Source: Faecalicatena contorta
GTDB taxonomy: Bacteria > Bacillota > Clostridia > Lachnospirales > Lachnospiraceae
Assembly (NCBI RefSeq): GCF_003149105.1
Contig: NZ_QGDS01000003.1
Span: 94,179 to 158,178, forward strand
Direction of reading: 5' to 3'
Length of the DNA: 64,000 bases
The position numbers were made by a program, and so were the translations under genes. Below the pieces are notes generated by a model. The model was not told the DNA's origin. It worked only from the letters and a program-made list of their open reading frames with translations, and made no database searches. This document shows, piece by piece, positions 17,560-27,219 of this stretch; positions within the stretch are counted from its first letter, which is position 1; every line of letters begins with the position of its first letter.

Positions 17560-17784
17560 TTATTGCTCTGTTTCTTTATTCTGCTCAACTAAATTATATA
17601 TATCCTGGGCAGACATATTATTATCTTTCATAAATCTAAAAAGCTCGCCTATCTCCTCTTCCTGCTTTTTGCTGATAAGCTCCTTCTTCTGCTGCAGCAG
17701 CATATCTAATTTGCTCTGCTGCTTGTCTATCTGCCCGTCCAAACTATGAATCTGTTCATCCAATGATTTCCTTCGTCTCGCCAT
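17560..17784 (-). CDS. Small coiled-coil protein, DUF4315-like
   Basis: A 74-residue, Lys/Gln/Glu-rich protein. A continuous coiled coil (SLDEQIHSLDGQIDKQQSKL, about residues 7-45) is followed by FRFMKDNNMSAQDIYNLVEQ. The layout (N-terminal coiled coil, then a short MDIS/MSAQ-type helix) resembles the DUF4315 proteins of conjugative transposons, including the one at 49995. Similarity was judged by eye. GGAG lies about 10 bases before the ATG. It could be a relic of an older mobile element. Confidence 0.65.
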   Translation of the reverse strand: MARRRKSLDEQIHSLDGQIDKQQSKLDMLLQQKKELISKKQEEEIGELFRFMKDNNMSAQDIYNLVEQNKETEQ

Positions 17785-17900
17785 AATACCTCTCTCCTAT
17801 CGTCAAATTTTTGCATAGTAAAACAATCTATTGAAGTATATGCGGGCTTCCGGGGACATATTCCTAAAATTTTATATTTCTGTTGAGATACAATGATACA

Positions 17901-17933
17901 ATAAGTATTATCACAATCAGACATCAAAAACTC
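17901..17933. repeat. 33-bp direct repeat, right copy
   Basis: Partner of 16940-16972 (30/33 identical, same orientation). It lies about 100 bp upstream of the GGDEF gene. Confidence 0.75.
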
Positions 17934-18036
17934 CTGGCATGTTTTGAAAAAATTTATTATAAAGTTATCAATAATGATTAACAAATAACCACATTACGTG
18001 TATAATTGTAAATACTATATAATGGAGTGAATACAA

Positions 18037-19182
18037 ATGAGTTTAAAAAGCAATGCAATTTTAAATATATATTCTATTATGGTAATAATTATTATATATT
18101 TTCAGGCACTAAGGTGTTTAGAAAAAAATTCTTTACGGGACAAGCTTTATATGTCGATGCTGAACATCACCATTTTGATGTTGGTAATAGATATACTAAG
18201 CAGATTCGACGGTAAGGCCCTGCCAATCTATCCCGTTCTAAATAATATAGGGAATTTTCTAATTTTTCTTATAAACCCGATTTTGCCATCCCTTTGGGTG
18301 GTTTACGTTTATTTACAGATCTTTCATAAAGATAGAAAAATCAGACGGCTGGTTTTTCTTTTATGTGCCATTAATGTAACCAACTTTACTCTTCTGATAT
18401 TTTCTCAATTTTTCGACTGGTTTTATTATATCGACTCAAATAACATATACCACAGGGGTCCATACTTTGCACTCCCTGTTTTTATTGACTTCATATTATT
18501 ATCCGTAGCTTTTGCAACCATTTTATTGAACCGCAGAAGATTGGATAAGAAGAGTTTTTTATCACTTATGTTTTTTGCGCTTCCCCCAATAGCCAGCATC
18601 TTTCTGCAGATAAAATTTTATGGAATGTCGCTAATGCTCAACAGTATTGTTCTTTCCCTGCTTGTGCTATTTTTAAACTTCCAAAATCATGATATATATA
18701 CAGATCATCTCACAAAAATAAATAACCGAAAAAAGCTTGATGTGTATTTAAAGAAGAAAATTAACGCAAGCGCTGCCGGAAAGGCATTTTCAGCTATTTT
18801 AGTGGATATAAATAACTTTAAACATATTAATGATACATATGGGCACAGCATGGGCGATAAGGCATTGGAAGCTACGGCAAGGCTGCTGAAAGACTGCCTT
18901 GAAGTAAACGACTTTATAGCCCGGTTTGGCGGAGATGAATTCTGTCTTATTTTAGATATATCAGACAAAAAAGAACTACAATCCCTGGTCTGTAGAATTA
19001 ACAAATGTCTTGACAACTATAATCAGTGTGATTCCCATCCTTACTATCTTGGACTCAGTATGGGCTATGCTGTGTATAGCTCCCGCTCACACAGGAATGC
19101 AGAAAACTTTTTAAAAGAGATTGACATGCTGATGTATCAGGAAAAAAAGGCCTCCAAAAGCCAAAATTACAAAGTATTTTGA
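18037..19182 (+). CDS. Membrane-bound diguanylate cyclase (GGDEF)
   Basis: Six or so hydrophobic helices (about residues 7-215) form an unclassified membrane sensor. A GGDEF domain follows (about 220-375): DHLTKINNRKKLD, LVDINNFKHINDTYGHSMGD (cut: VDINNFKHINDTYGH) and the intact active-site FGGDEFCLIL. No RxxD inhibitory site is obvious upstream of GGDEF. It should make cyclic di-GMP from two GTP, controlling motility or attachment. ATG with GGAGTG 8 bases upstream; monocistronic. Confidence 0.9.
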   Translation: MSLKSNAILNIYSIMVIIIIYFQALRCLEKNSLRDKLYMSMLNITILMLVIDILSRFDGKALPIYPVLNNIGNFLIFLINPILPSLWVVYVYLQIFHKDRKIRRLVFLLCAINVTNFTLLIFSQFFDWFYYIDSNNIYHRGPYFALPVFIDFILLSVAFATILLNRRRLDKKSFLSLMFFALPPIASIFLQIKFYGMSLMLNSIVLSLLVLFLNFQNHDIYTDHLTKINNRKKLDVYLKKKINASAAGKAFSAILVDINNFKHINDTYGHSMGDKALEATARLLKDCLEVNDFIARFGGDEFCLILDISDKKELQSLVCRINKCLDNYNQCDSHPYYLGLSMGYAVYSSRSHRNAENFLKEIDMLMYQEKKASKSQNYKVF

Positions 19183-19235
19183 AGGCACACATATGGATTG
19201 ACATAGTAACTGCTTCCCCATTTATACATACAAAA

Positions 19236-20912
19236 TCATTTCCCTATATAGGTCAAAAATTCAAAAAATGCATTAATATTTAAACTGCCATATCCCCATA
19301 CGTTATTCGGATAAACATATGTAGGATTTCTATCAGCACTTTGAATAATCAAACTGCTGATATCATTTCCTGTAATGGAAGTATAATTGCCCCGCACAAC
19401 TGCCCATTCCAATGCCATAGCAATGACACCTGCCGCATGAGCCGCAGCTGCACCGGTCCCTGTCAAAATTGAGTATTTATCTTGGGGAACGGCACATGGA
19501 ATGCGGCTTCCCGGTGCTGCCACATCAGGCTTCACTCTGCCTATCCTGGTATATCCACGGCTGGCTTCAGCTATGATGCTATTGCTAAACTGATCATAAG
19601 CAGTTGTAGTGAGAGCAGGAACTGTATTACCGGGACATGTTATGGTCGTATTGGGGTCAGAAAGCATAAAAAAAGTTTCATTCGAAATCAATTCTCCACT
19701 GGGTAGCCAGCAGTCAAACGAAAAAGGAGCTTTGCCAATATTTCCAACATGTATACGCCAAATTCCCTCCGTTGCATTATTAATACGCACCAATATCAAT
19801 TGAGTGGCATTTTCCTTTTCAATTAGAATGTTATTGATCCAAACATTTTCTTTTCCAAATATAAATTGATAGTGATTGCAATCCTTAATGGATGGATATA
19901 CAATGGGAGATTTTTCGCCGCTCGGCGCAACAATTTGTATGGTTAATCGTGCTAAAAAATCAGTCCATAATTCGAAAGAAAAACAAGAATCTTTTTTAGA
20001 AACCTTTAATTCAAATTCATTTACAAATGGAGGTGACAGGACATTTCCATAATAATGTCTCTTTTTATTCCCCTCATTTCCAGCAGCAACAGAAACAGCA
20101 ATATGCGAAAGTTGAGTGAGATAATCAACATAAACACTTACCGCACCAAGAGCCTCATGACCGCCCAGGCTAGAACTAAGGGCAATGCAGACGATAAGAG
20201 GCCGATTCAGTTTTGTAGCTATTTCAAGTACATACCTCATGCCGAATATAACATCTGTTTCCTGATAACAGATAGAATCTTCAGGAACACAGAATATCTT
20301 GCGCAGATTTTGCTTAGCCTCCTTTAGTTTCACTATCACAAATTCAGATTGGGGAGCAACACCGGAGAAAGATCTTTCACTATCACGACTACCAGCAGCA
20401 ATACTGGCAATTGCTGTGCCGTGTCCATTTGTATCGATAGTGGGAACTATAGACATAGGTTCTTCCGTCTGTAATGCAATGTCTATTATTTCTTTACCAT
20501 ATTCAGTACCAAATTCAAAGCCTTCCGGGGGGGTACCTTCCTGTATTGTCTGATCCCAAATAGATAGAATACGGGAAGTACCGTCATTATATCGAAAAGC
20601 AGGGTGTCGGTAATCAATTCCCGTATCAATGACAGCCACGATAACACCAAATCCAAATAAAGCCAGCGCGGAGTTTTGCTGTATTTGGGGTATACCAGAA
20701 CTGTCAAGGCTCAACTGAGAGGATAACGTATATAATGTAGGGAACCTATGATACGGCTGCCGCCCAAGATCACACATATCGACATCACCTGATATTGTGT
20801 GGAGTAAAGAATACCGTTGAGTGAATCGTGTAAAATAATCAGGATTATCCAAGGTCGCCGAGTTGCTGTCAACAATAAAATCATAATAATTTTCGTCAAT
20901 AATTTTCTTCAT
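19236..20912 (-). CDS. Subtilisin-like (S8) protein with catalytic Ser replaced: Csp-like pseudoprotease
   Basis: About 558 residues without a signal peptide. The subtilase Asp (VIDTGIDYRHPAF) and His (DTNGHGTAIASIAAG) motifs are intact. The Ser motif that should read GTSxA is GTGAAAAHAAG, with codon GGT, so the nucleophile is Gly. The long insert between the His and Ser motifs and the lack of a secretion signal resemble clostridial Csp germination proteases, where CspC and CspA are inactive. A role in spore germination is inference. ATG 20912 has AAAGGA 6 bases upstream; the longer frame starts without a site. Confidence 0.85.
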   Translation of the reverse strand: MKKIIDENYYDFIVDSNSATLDNPDYFTRFTQRYSLLHTISGDVDMCDLGRQPYHRFPTLYTLSSQLSLDSSGIPQIQQNSALALFGFGVIVAVIDTGIDYRHPAFRYNDGTSRILSIWDQTIQEGTPPEGFEFGTEYGKEIIDIALQTEEPMSIVPTIDTNGHGTAIASIAAGSRDSERSFSGVAPQSEFVIVKLKEAKQNLRKIFCVPEDSICYQETDVIFGMRYVLEIATKLNRPLIVCIALSSSLGGHEALGAVSVYVDYLTQLSHIAVSVAAGNEGNKKRHYYGNVLSPPFVNEFELKVSKKDSCFSFELWTDFLARLTIQIVAPSGEKSPIVYPSIKDCNHYQFIFGKENVWINNILIEKENATQLILVRINNATEGIWRIHVGNIGKAPFSFDCWLPSGELISNETFFMLSDPNTTITCPGNTVPALTTTAYDQFSNSIIAEASRGYTRIGRVKPDVAAPGSRIPCAVPQDKYSILTGTGAAAAHAAGVIAMALEWAVVRGNYTSITGNDISSLIIQSADRNPTYVYPNNVWGYGSLNINAFFEFLTYIGK

Positions 20913-20934
20913 AACTATTCCTTTGCATAACAAA

Positions 20935-21237
20935 ATGTATTTTTCATAAAATAATTATGTTTTAAAAAAATATATATACATACAATTATCAATTCTATTT
21001 TGAATGTTATACTTCACATCAGGAAGATTTGTTTTATTATAAAACAATATTTTAATGGTATGGACTCTTTGACACTCCCTTACCGCAGCCAAGGCAGTAT
21101 TTAAAATTTCACCGCCGTATGGAGCGTAACCGCCAAAAACTCATTAAGCTATGACAATGTTACCACCTAAATCACCTATGGGCCAGACCTAGCCAACGCA
21201 TACAAGATTATTAAAGATACCCTTCAATCTATGTGAT
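20935..21237. other. Non-coding stretch before IS256 remnant
   Basis: About 300 AT-rich bases without a convincing gene. It holds an AT palindrome (TTTTATTATAAAA) and stop-riddled sequence that may be decayed transposon DNA. No RNA or riboswitch recognised. Confidence 0.4.
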
Positions 21238-21576
21238 ATGCATATATATGATACCAAAATAGGGACGGACGGAAATGAAATCCGCGTACTTAATGTAGAT
21301 GCCATTCATTACCATGTTTGTAATGAATACCGGATTGTAAAACATGCCGTATATAAAGTAATTGTTATCGGCAAGGATGGTCGGAAAGATGCGCTCGGCA
21401 TGTATGTAGGTGAACATGAAAGCCCCAAGTTTTGGCTTTCTATAATGAATGGACTCAGAAACCGGGGAGTGGAAGACATTCTGATTGCGTGTGTGGATGG
21501 GCTTTCGGATTTTTCACAAACAATCAAACCCGTATTCCCAAAAACAGAGGTACAGCAGTGTATCATTCCCAGTTAG
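21238..21576 (+). pseudogene. IS256/Mutator-type transposase fragment (plus strand)
   Basis: About 112 codons match the middle of IS256-family transposases: LNVDAIHYHV, ALGMYVGEHESPKFWLSIMN, LRNRGVEDILIACVDGLSDF and KTEVQQCI. Both the N-terminal DNA-binding part and the C-terminal catalytic part are missing, and the frame breaks right after QQCII. Confidence 0.85.
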
Positions 21577-21587
21577 AAATTTATTTT

Positions 21588-21732
21588 AAGGAGCGTTTGA
21601 AAGACATGAACCTGTAAAACATCCTTTAAGTCTCCTGCAAGCTCCTTCTTGTCTTTATCTGCTACATATTTTAAGGTGTTTCTGACCTGATGGACAATAC
21701 ATCTTTGATACTCCGCTTTAGTGATGATATCC
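21588..21732 (-). pseudogene. IS256-type transposase fragment (minus strand)
   Basis: Read on the minus strand, the frame gives ITKAEYQRCIVHQVRNTLKY and VADKDKKELAGDLKDVLQ, the segment that normally follows QRCI in IS256 transposases. It faces the plus-strand fragment, so the two are pieces of an inverted or double insertion. Confidence 0.8.
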
Positions 21733-22024
21733 TTTTCCCCTTTTCCTATATCTATCTATATTCCCAGAAAAGTTTCTGAGCACCGTCTAATATTTTGTCT
21801 CTTGTGTTCATGACAGCAATCTCTTTTAGTTCTTGTACATATATTACTAAATTATCAAATAGTTCTGATTCCTGCATATAAAAAGAAGGAGCTTCTGCAG
21901 GCTCCTCCTAATATATATCACAGCTATATATTACAGCTTTACTCTTCTATCATCTATTTTCACATTAAAAATATCACTTGGAGGCAGCATCGCTGATTAC
22001 CGCTTTCAAACCACGATTTCACTC
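21733..22024. other. Degenerate spacer
   Basis: No gene found. It contains a hairpin GGAGC/GGCTCC near 21887-21907 that may terminate transcription between the IS remnant and the FMN-binding gene. Confidence 0.4.
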
Positions 22025-22483
22025 TTAGCTCTCCTCTTCCGCAGATTCAATAATCACCTTTTCAGGATTTCCCTCCATAGCCTGCAAAATTACAGCCTCA
22101 GCCAAAAGACGGAACTGGCCGCCTGAAGAGGTAGCACCGCTGATTATATCTATATGGCCGGCACTCTGATCCTCTATAAGCTGGCTCACATATCTTCTTG
22201 TATAGTCATTTGGATACGTTCCGGTGACCGAATTCATATTTTTCATATACTCATTGTCCCATGCTTTTATAAAACCACTTTCATTTTTTGCATTGTATTC
22301 CGCAGAAATGATTTGGTTATCCTTTACCATAATGCAGACGTATTCTTTCCAGCCATGGGAATAAGTACCCATTTCGGCCGTATAATAGCCATCCTTCATC
22401 TTATTGTCAGCTCCACAGGCTGTGGCTTGCAGTACGAACACTGTGAAAAAAAGCAATACCGCAATTTTTCTTGTTATTTTCAT
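22025..22483 (-). CDS. FMN-binding lipoprotein
   Basis: About 152 residues. An N-terminal hydrophobic signal (KIAVLLFFTVFVLQATAC) ends in a lipobox-like ATAC. The FMN_bind domain follows, with DIISGATSSGGQFRLLAEA, the region where related RnfG/NqrC proteins attach FMN covalently. The ATG overlaps the stop of the upstream chemoreceptor by one base (TGATG), and its ribosome site lies in the last receptor codons, so it is translationally coupled. A redox-sensing partner for the receptor is a guess. Confidence 0.85.
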   Translation of the reverse strand: MKITRKIAVLLFFTVFVLQATACGADNKMKDGYYTAEMGTYSHGWKEYVCIMVKDNQIISAEYNAKNESGFIKAWDNEYMKNMNSVTGTYPNDYTRRYVSQLIEDQSAGHIDIISGATSSGGQFRLLAEAVILQAMEGNPEKVIIESAEEES

Positions 22484-24456
22484 CAATCGTCCTCCTTTAG
22501 AATAACCCGGGATACAAATTCTTTTAATTGGTTGGCCTGGCTCAAGAACTGCTCGGTTTTTTTGTTGGTCTGATCCGCTATATAGCTGTTTTCTGATGCA
22601 ATTTTATGAACTGCGGTAATTTCATCATTTACCTGCACCATGATTTGCTTTTGCTGGGCCACCAACTGGGTCAATCCTTCCGATATGCCCGTAAATTGGA
22701 GGGCTGCCTGGTTAACCTCCTCCAATATAGAGGCCGTTTCTGTTGCATCACTTAATCCTTTTCGGATTGCAATCTCAGACTGGTTTATGATCTCCCCTGT
22801 CTGGCTTAACGCTTCGGCCGTCTGGTCGGACAGGCTGCCAATTTCGCCCGCCACTATAGCAAATCCTTTTCCATGCACTCCGGCCCTAGCCGCCTCAATT
22901 GCGGCATTCAAAGCTAAAAGGCTTGTCTGTGACGCTATCTCCTCAATCATTTTGCTGATCTTTCTGATCTCCATCATATTGCCGTCAATATCACGCATCG
23001 TATCCAGCATGGATTCCATCCGGCAGTTTCCTAACTCTGTCTTTTCGCTGGCTCTTCCGGCCTGCTCTGCTACCTGCTTTGAATCACCGTCTATCTGATC
23101 GGACTTTTTCGTGATGGCATCCACACTCTCCCTGAGCCTGTCAAGGGCAGCCATCTGCTCTGCGGATCCTGCAGAGAGTTCTCCCGCCAATTCAGAGATT
23201 TCGTTGGAATTGCCATTTATTCTGACTGCTGCAATATTAACCTGCTTCATCATCTGATTCAGCGAAGTGGAGATTTTCATTAAGGCCCACTGAAGGGTTT
23301 GGAAATCTCCCCGGAAACGGTCAGGTACCTCATATGCATAATTGCCTTCCGAAAATGCTGCCAAGGAAGCTTTTATATCTGTTATGTAATGATCCAGACT
23401 CTCTACCATATCATGTAAAGCATTTGTCAGTCCCTCAACCTCGTCTCCGGTTTTTGTTATGACAACCTCACCCTTCATATCTCCCTGGGCCAGTTCCTCA
23501 AGACGCTTCATAGCTGTGTTCAAGGGCGAAGAAATTCTCTCGGACAGCTTTGAAATAATAATCTGGCTCAACAGCATCAGGAACAAAAAAATGAACAGAG
23601 AAATCATTAATGCAATGTAAACCACTCCTGTGAAATCACTCTTTGGCGCGTCAATTACCAGCGACCAGTTCGTTCCCGGAACCGGTGAATACGCCATATA
23701 ATATTTTGCACTTTTTCCCTCTTTTTGAAGTACGGTCGATGTAGACCCAGTCTGTCCATCGACAATCTGATTAAAAATTTTGGCATTGCTTCCACTTCCA
23801 TACAATTCATAGGCATTTTGTCCGGCCCCTATATTTTCGACCGTTCTGTCGGCAACCACCAATCCTTCTTCATTTATGACATATGCACCTCCGTGGGTGC
23901 CTAAATTAATACTGCTCAGAACATCATTTAACATATCATATTTGTAACTTCCTACCAAATATCCATACATTCCGTCCGGATTCTTAAGTACGGTACTAAC
24001 CGTCAGCTGATATATGCCATCTTCTTGATATGGCTCTCCTATTACCGTACTGTTTGTTGCTGTAAGGTAGGAATAATATTTCTCGCCTGCTATTGACTCA
24101 GGAGCTTTGCTGTCTCCGTATAATTTGTTCCCATCACCCCCATAAACAGCCAGCCAGACAAATTCTATCGTCTCTTTCTTTCCGGCAAGGATCTCTTCCT
24201 TCTCTTTCAGAGGCCCGCTCCCACTAAGTTTCTCTTCTGTCAGGGAGATTGTAATAATCCGGTCCACCAGCAGATGAAGATTCGAAGCCACATTCTGGGA
24301 AGAGGCTTTCACCATTTGTTTGCTTGTATCCAATATTACGTGATCAGTAAGCACAAAACTGCTTATGGCCATAACTGCGGTAATTAATGCGCCTATGACA
24401 GCCGCAACCCCAAATACATAACCCTGGATTTTTCTCTTAATATTCCTCTTTTTCAT
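22483..24456 (-). CDS. Methyl-accepting chemotaxis protein (dCache sensor)
   Basis: About 657 residues. TM1 lies near residues 12-34, an extracellular double-Cache sensor at about 40-280 (GSYKYDMLNDVLSSIN, GGAYVINEEGLVVADR), TM2 near 285-305 and HAMP at about 306-360. The signalling domain has the conserved tip ASQTSLLALNAAIEAARAG. It senses a small extracellular ligand and signals through CheA/CheW. ATG 24456 has GGGTG 6 bases upstream. It is co-translated with the FMN-binding lipoprotein. Confidence 0.93.
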   Translation of the reverse strand: MKKRNIKRKIQGYVFGVAAVIGALITAVMAISSFVLTDHVILDTSKQMVKASSQNVASNLHLLVDRIITISLTEEKLSGSGPLKEKEEILAGKKETIEFVWLAVYGGDGNKLYGDSKAPESIAGEKYYSYLTATNSTVIGEPYQEDGIYQLTVSTVLKNPDGMYGYLVGSYKYDMLNDVLSSINLGTHGGAYVINEEGLVVADRTVENIGAGQNAYELYGSGSNAKIFNQIVDGQTGSTSTVLQKEGKSAKYYMAYSPVPGTNWSLVIDAPKSDFTGVVYIALMISLFIFLFLMLLSQIIISKLSERISSPLNTAMKRLEELAQGDMKGEVVITKTGDEVEGLTNALHDMVESLDHYITDIKASLAAFSEGNYAYEVPDRFRGDFQTLQWALMKISTSLNQMMKQVNIAAVRINGNSNEISELAGELSAGSAEQMAALDRLRESVDAITKKSDQIDGDSKQVAEQAGRASEKTELGNCRMESMLDTMRDIDGNMMEIRKISKMIEEIASQTSLLALNAAIEAARAGVHGKGFAIVAGEIGSLSDQTAEALSQTGEIINQSEIAIRKGLSDATETASILEEVNQAALQFTGISEGLTQLVAQQKQIMVQVNDEITAVHKIASENSYIADQTNKKTEQFLSQANQLKEFVSRVILKEDD

Positions 24457-24536
24457 TTGTTCACCCTTTTTAATAATTGTTTTTTTATTATACCAATTCA
24501 CTGACACGATGGCTAGTCAAGAATATGTAAAATAAG

Positions 24537-25097
24537 TTACATTGGCTTCAAGTTTTTATTCAGTCGTTCTATCATCCATGTTAAGCGTTTTTCCCTGCCT
24601 GCATCTGTTTTTGCATCAAGATATGCCCGTGTGTAGGTCTTTTTTACAGATAAAGACATTGCTTCAAAATTAGTATAGGCAGGTTCGTGCCCCTTTAACA
24701 ATGTTGACAAGAATGTGATTTGTTCCTCTGTTATTACCGGAGACTTTGGGGCGTCCCACTGGCCATTCTTCTTGGCTTCCTCGATTTTTCTCATGCCATA
24801 ATCGGTCATTCTTCCCTGTTGTTCAAGCTGTTTTACTAATTCCTTGTTTTTTTCTGACCATTTGCTGTTTGCCCGGCGGATAGAGAAATATTTTTTATAC
24901 GTTTTATCGTCTATGCTCTGCATTTTTCCGTCAATCCAGCCAAAACACAGGGCTTCTTCCAAAGCTTCACCGGCTGTGAGTGTCACCGGCCCGTCTTTTT
25001 TGCCGAAACGCAGCCATACTCCATTACTGCTTGTACCATTTTTTTCCAGCCATGTCCGAAATGCTGTTCTATCTGAAAATGTCAAAATATCATTCAT
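24537..25097 (-). CDS. YdeI/OmpD-associated family protein
   Basis: A 186-residue cytoplasmic protein. WLRFGKKDGPVTLTAGEALE, EEALCFGWIDGKMQSIDD and YKKYFSIRRANSKWSEKN are the YdeI hallmark motifs; KRLTWMIERLNKN closes the C-terminal region. The biochemical role is unknown; some relatives are linked to stress or bacteriocin protection. GGGG ribosome site; monocistronic. Confidence 0.85.
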   Translation of the reverse strand: MNDILTFSDRTAFRTWLEKNGTSSNGVWLRFGKKDGPVTLTAGEALEEALCFGWIDGKMQSIDDKTYKKYFSIRRANSKWSEKNKELVKQLEQQGRMTDYGMRKIEEAKKNGQWDAPKSPVITEEQITFLSTLLKGHEPAYTNFEAMSLSVKKTYTRAYLDAKTDAGREKRLTWMIERLNKNLKPM

Positions 25098-25224
25098 TAT
25101 GCTTCCCCTTTCTCGTACGTCTGCTATTCCAATAACTTATATTATATCATTTTTTCTTTTACCATTACCATAAGTGTAATATATGCCTATGTATATGTCA
25201 CCAATAAAACCTTTTCATATTGCC

Positions 25225-25268
25225 AAAATAAAAAGACCACACCGGAGTATTTCTACTCTGATATGGTC
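25225..25268 (-). terminator. Terminator of the inositol operon
   Basis: On the minus strand GACCA/TGGTC and GAGT/ACTC pair, followed by TTTTTATTTT. It lies 15 bp past the iolE stop. Confidence 0.8.
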
Positions 25269-25282
25269 ATTTATTCTTAAAT

Positions 25283-26185
25283 TTACAATCCTGTCTTCTC
25301 CCGGATAAACTCTCTGGCTTTTACAGCGTATTCCAGAGGATTAGCTTTAGCAGGATCCTGCTCTGCCTCCACTAACATCCACCCGGTATAGTCATTTTCA
25401 GCCAGGACCTTAAAGATATGGTCAAAGGATATGTTACCATCACCTGGAACAGTAAAGGTACCATTTTTGACAGCATCAAGAAAAGACATCTTTTTAGCCA
25501 AACACTCCTGACGCTTTTCACCACGAACATCTTTAAGATGAACGTGGGCAATCCGCTTGATATATTTATCAATCAGAATATCCACCGCTTCCTGGGTTCC
25601 TTCAGAAAAATAGATATGGCCGGAGTCAAATAACAAGTAGACATCCTCACTGGTGCCATTCATAAACCGGTCGATTTCCGCCGGGGTCTGTACTCCGGTT
25701 CCCATATGATGGTGGAAACCACACTTCATCCCTTTTTCTTTGGCAATGGCGCCCAGCTTATTCATTCCAGTCAAGAATTTATTCCATTCTTCGTCAGTAA
25801 AAACTGGCTTTTGATCACCAAAAATGGGCACTGCTTTTCCCTGGATACTGCTGCCCTGCTCGGAGCAGCCAATCACTTTTGCTCCCATCTGATCGAGGAA
25901 ATCCAATTGCTTTTTAAAGGCCTCGATGGTTTCTTCTTCCGGCCTGGTAGTAAAAAAGGTGGAAAACCAGCAGTTGCAAATCTGCATTCCCCGCAAATCC
26001 AGAGCTTTTTTTAACACTTCCGGATCCTTAGGGTACTTATTACCGATTTCTGAACCGGTAAACCCGGCCAGCGCCATCTCGCTTATGCACTGCTCAAAAG
26101 TATTTTCTGCACCCAGTTCTGGCAAATCATCATTGGTCCAGGCTATCGGGGCAATCCCCAGTTTAATTTTATTTTTATCCAGCAT
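25283..26185 (-). CDS. iolE: Myo-inosose-2 dehydratase
   Basis: Dehydrates 2-keto-myo-inositol to the diketo intermediate, step 2 of inositol breakdown. A xylose-isomerase-like TIM barrel: [20 protein letters not shown] (GIAP.. WxNDD), [11 protein letters not shown]-type motif ([19 protein letters not shown]), [30 protein letters not shown] and the ending [16 protein letters not shown] closely parallel Bacillus IolE. ATG 26185 with GGAG 10 bases upstream; an in-frame TTG (26194) is too close to that site. It is the last gene of the operon. Confidence 0.94.
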   Translation of the reverse strand: MLDKNKIKLGIAPIAWTNDDLPELGAENTFEQCISEMALAGFTGSEIGNKYPKDPEVLKKALDLRGMQICNCWFSTFFTTRPEEETIEAFKKQLDFLDQMGAKVIGCSEQGSSIQGKAVPIFGDQKPVFTDEEWNKFLTGMNKLGAIAKEKGMKCGFHHHMGTGVQTPAEIDRFMNGTSEDVYLLFDSGHIYFSEGTQEAVDILIDKYIKRIAHVHLKDVRGEKRQECLAKKMSFLDAVKNGTFTVPGDGNISFDHIFKVLAENDYTGWMLVEAEQDPAKANPLEYAVKAREFIREKTGL

Positions 26186-26205
26186 CCGCCTCAATCTCCT
26201 TTTGG

Positions 26206-27207
26206 TTACTTATATAGTTCTGGTTTGTCAATCATTTTAACCGGCAAAAAACTTCCGGTACCCCGGGACCTGTTTAATACATCAGCCGCTACACAAGCTG
26301 CATAGCCATCCCAGGAAGAAGGTCCGGCAGGTCCGCCGTTTATCACTTTTTCTACCCAGTCAGCCAGCTCAATATCATAAGCTTCAATAAAGCGGTCTGC
26401 CCAGTCGGTCAGAAGCTCAGTCGAGCAAGTTGCTGCTGCTCTTTTAACAACCGACATCGGGTCGGGCAGGTTAAGTGTTCCCTTTTCACACACTACCTGG
26501 CACTGAATATCATAACCATAGCCATCGGCAACCTGGACTTCAACATCTATTCTGCCCCCATCCTCGGTCTCTAAGAGCACAATCTGAGGATTATCATAGC
26601 CTTCTGAACATGAAGACTGTTTTACTTTCAATACCTGAGCATTCTTATATTCTGCGCCTAAGAGCCAGCGGCAAATATCCAACTCGTGAATCGCTACATT
26701 GGTGATACCCATTTCGGTTTTAAAGCCCGGTCCCTGAGCCACATTACGGTGGCAGGCATGAATCATAAGCGGTGCTCCCAGCTCGCCGGAATCAATCACT
26801 CGTTTGATTTCAGCATATCCGGGATCATAGCGGCGCATAAAGCCTACCTGTACCAGCTTCTTATTATGTTTCTGCTCTTCTGCCATAATAGCTTCACAAT
26901 CAGCAGCGGTAATCGCTAACGGCTTCTCACAAAAGACCTGCTTACCCAGCTTTACTGCCTCCAGCACATATTTTGCATGAGAATCATCAGAAGAGGTAAT
27001 CACTACTGCTTCTACTTCCGCCGCCTGAATCAGCTCCTCCCCGGTTTCATAGACCTTGGCTACACCATAAAGCTCTGAAGCTTTCTTCGCTGCTTCAACA
27101 AAATAATCGGCGCAGGCTACTACTTCTGACTGTGGAATCAGGTACTGGAATCGGCGCATATGTTCCTTTCCAATGGCTCCGCAGCCAATCATACCAATTT
27201 TAAGCAT
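26206..27207 (-). CDS. iolG: Inositol 2-dehydrogenase (Gfo/Idh/MocA)
   Basis: Oxidises myo-inositol (and often D-chiro-inositol) to the 2-keto form with NAD+. The Rossmann start [13 protein letters not shown] is followed by CEKPLAIT, which holds the catalytic Lys region, then [18 protein letters not shown] and the HELD motif ([15 protein letters not shown]). The C-terminus ENKPELYK-like ending (IDKPELYK) and SWDGYAA match IolG. It lies 20 bp upstream of iolE in the same operon. Confidence 0.92.
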   Translation of the reverse strand: MLKIGMIGCGAIGKEHMRRFQYLIPQSEVVACADYFVEAAKKASELYGVAKVYETGEELIQAAEVEAVVITSSDDSHAKYVLEAVKLGKQVFCEKPLAITAADCEAIMAEEQKHNKKLVQVGFMRRYDPGYAEIKRVIDSGELGAPLMIHACHRNVAQGPGFKTEMGITNVAIHELDICRWLLGAEYKNAQVLKVKQSSCSEGYDNPQIVLLETEDGGRIDVEVQVADGYGYDIQCQVVCEKGTLNLPDPMSVVKRAAATCSTELLTDWADRFIEAYDIELADWVEKVINGGPAGPSSWDGYAACVAADVLNRSRGTGSFLPVKMIDKPELYK

Positions 27208-27219
27208 TTCTTTTCCTCC

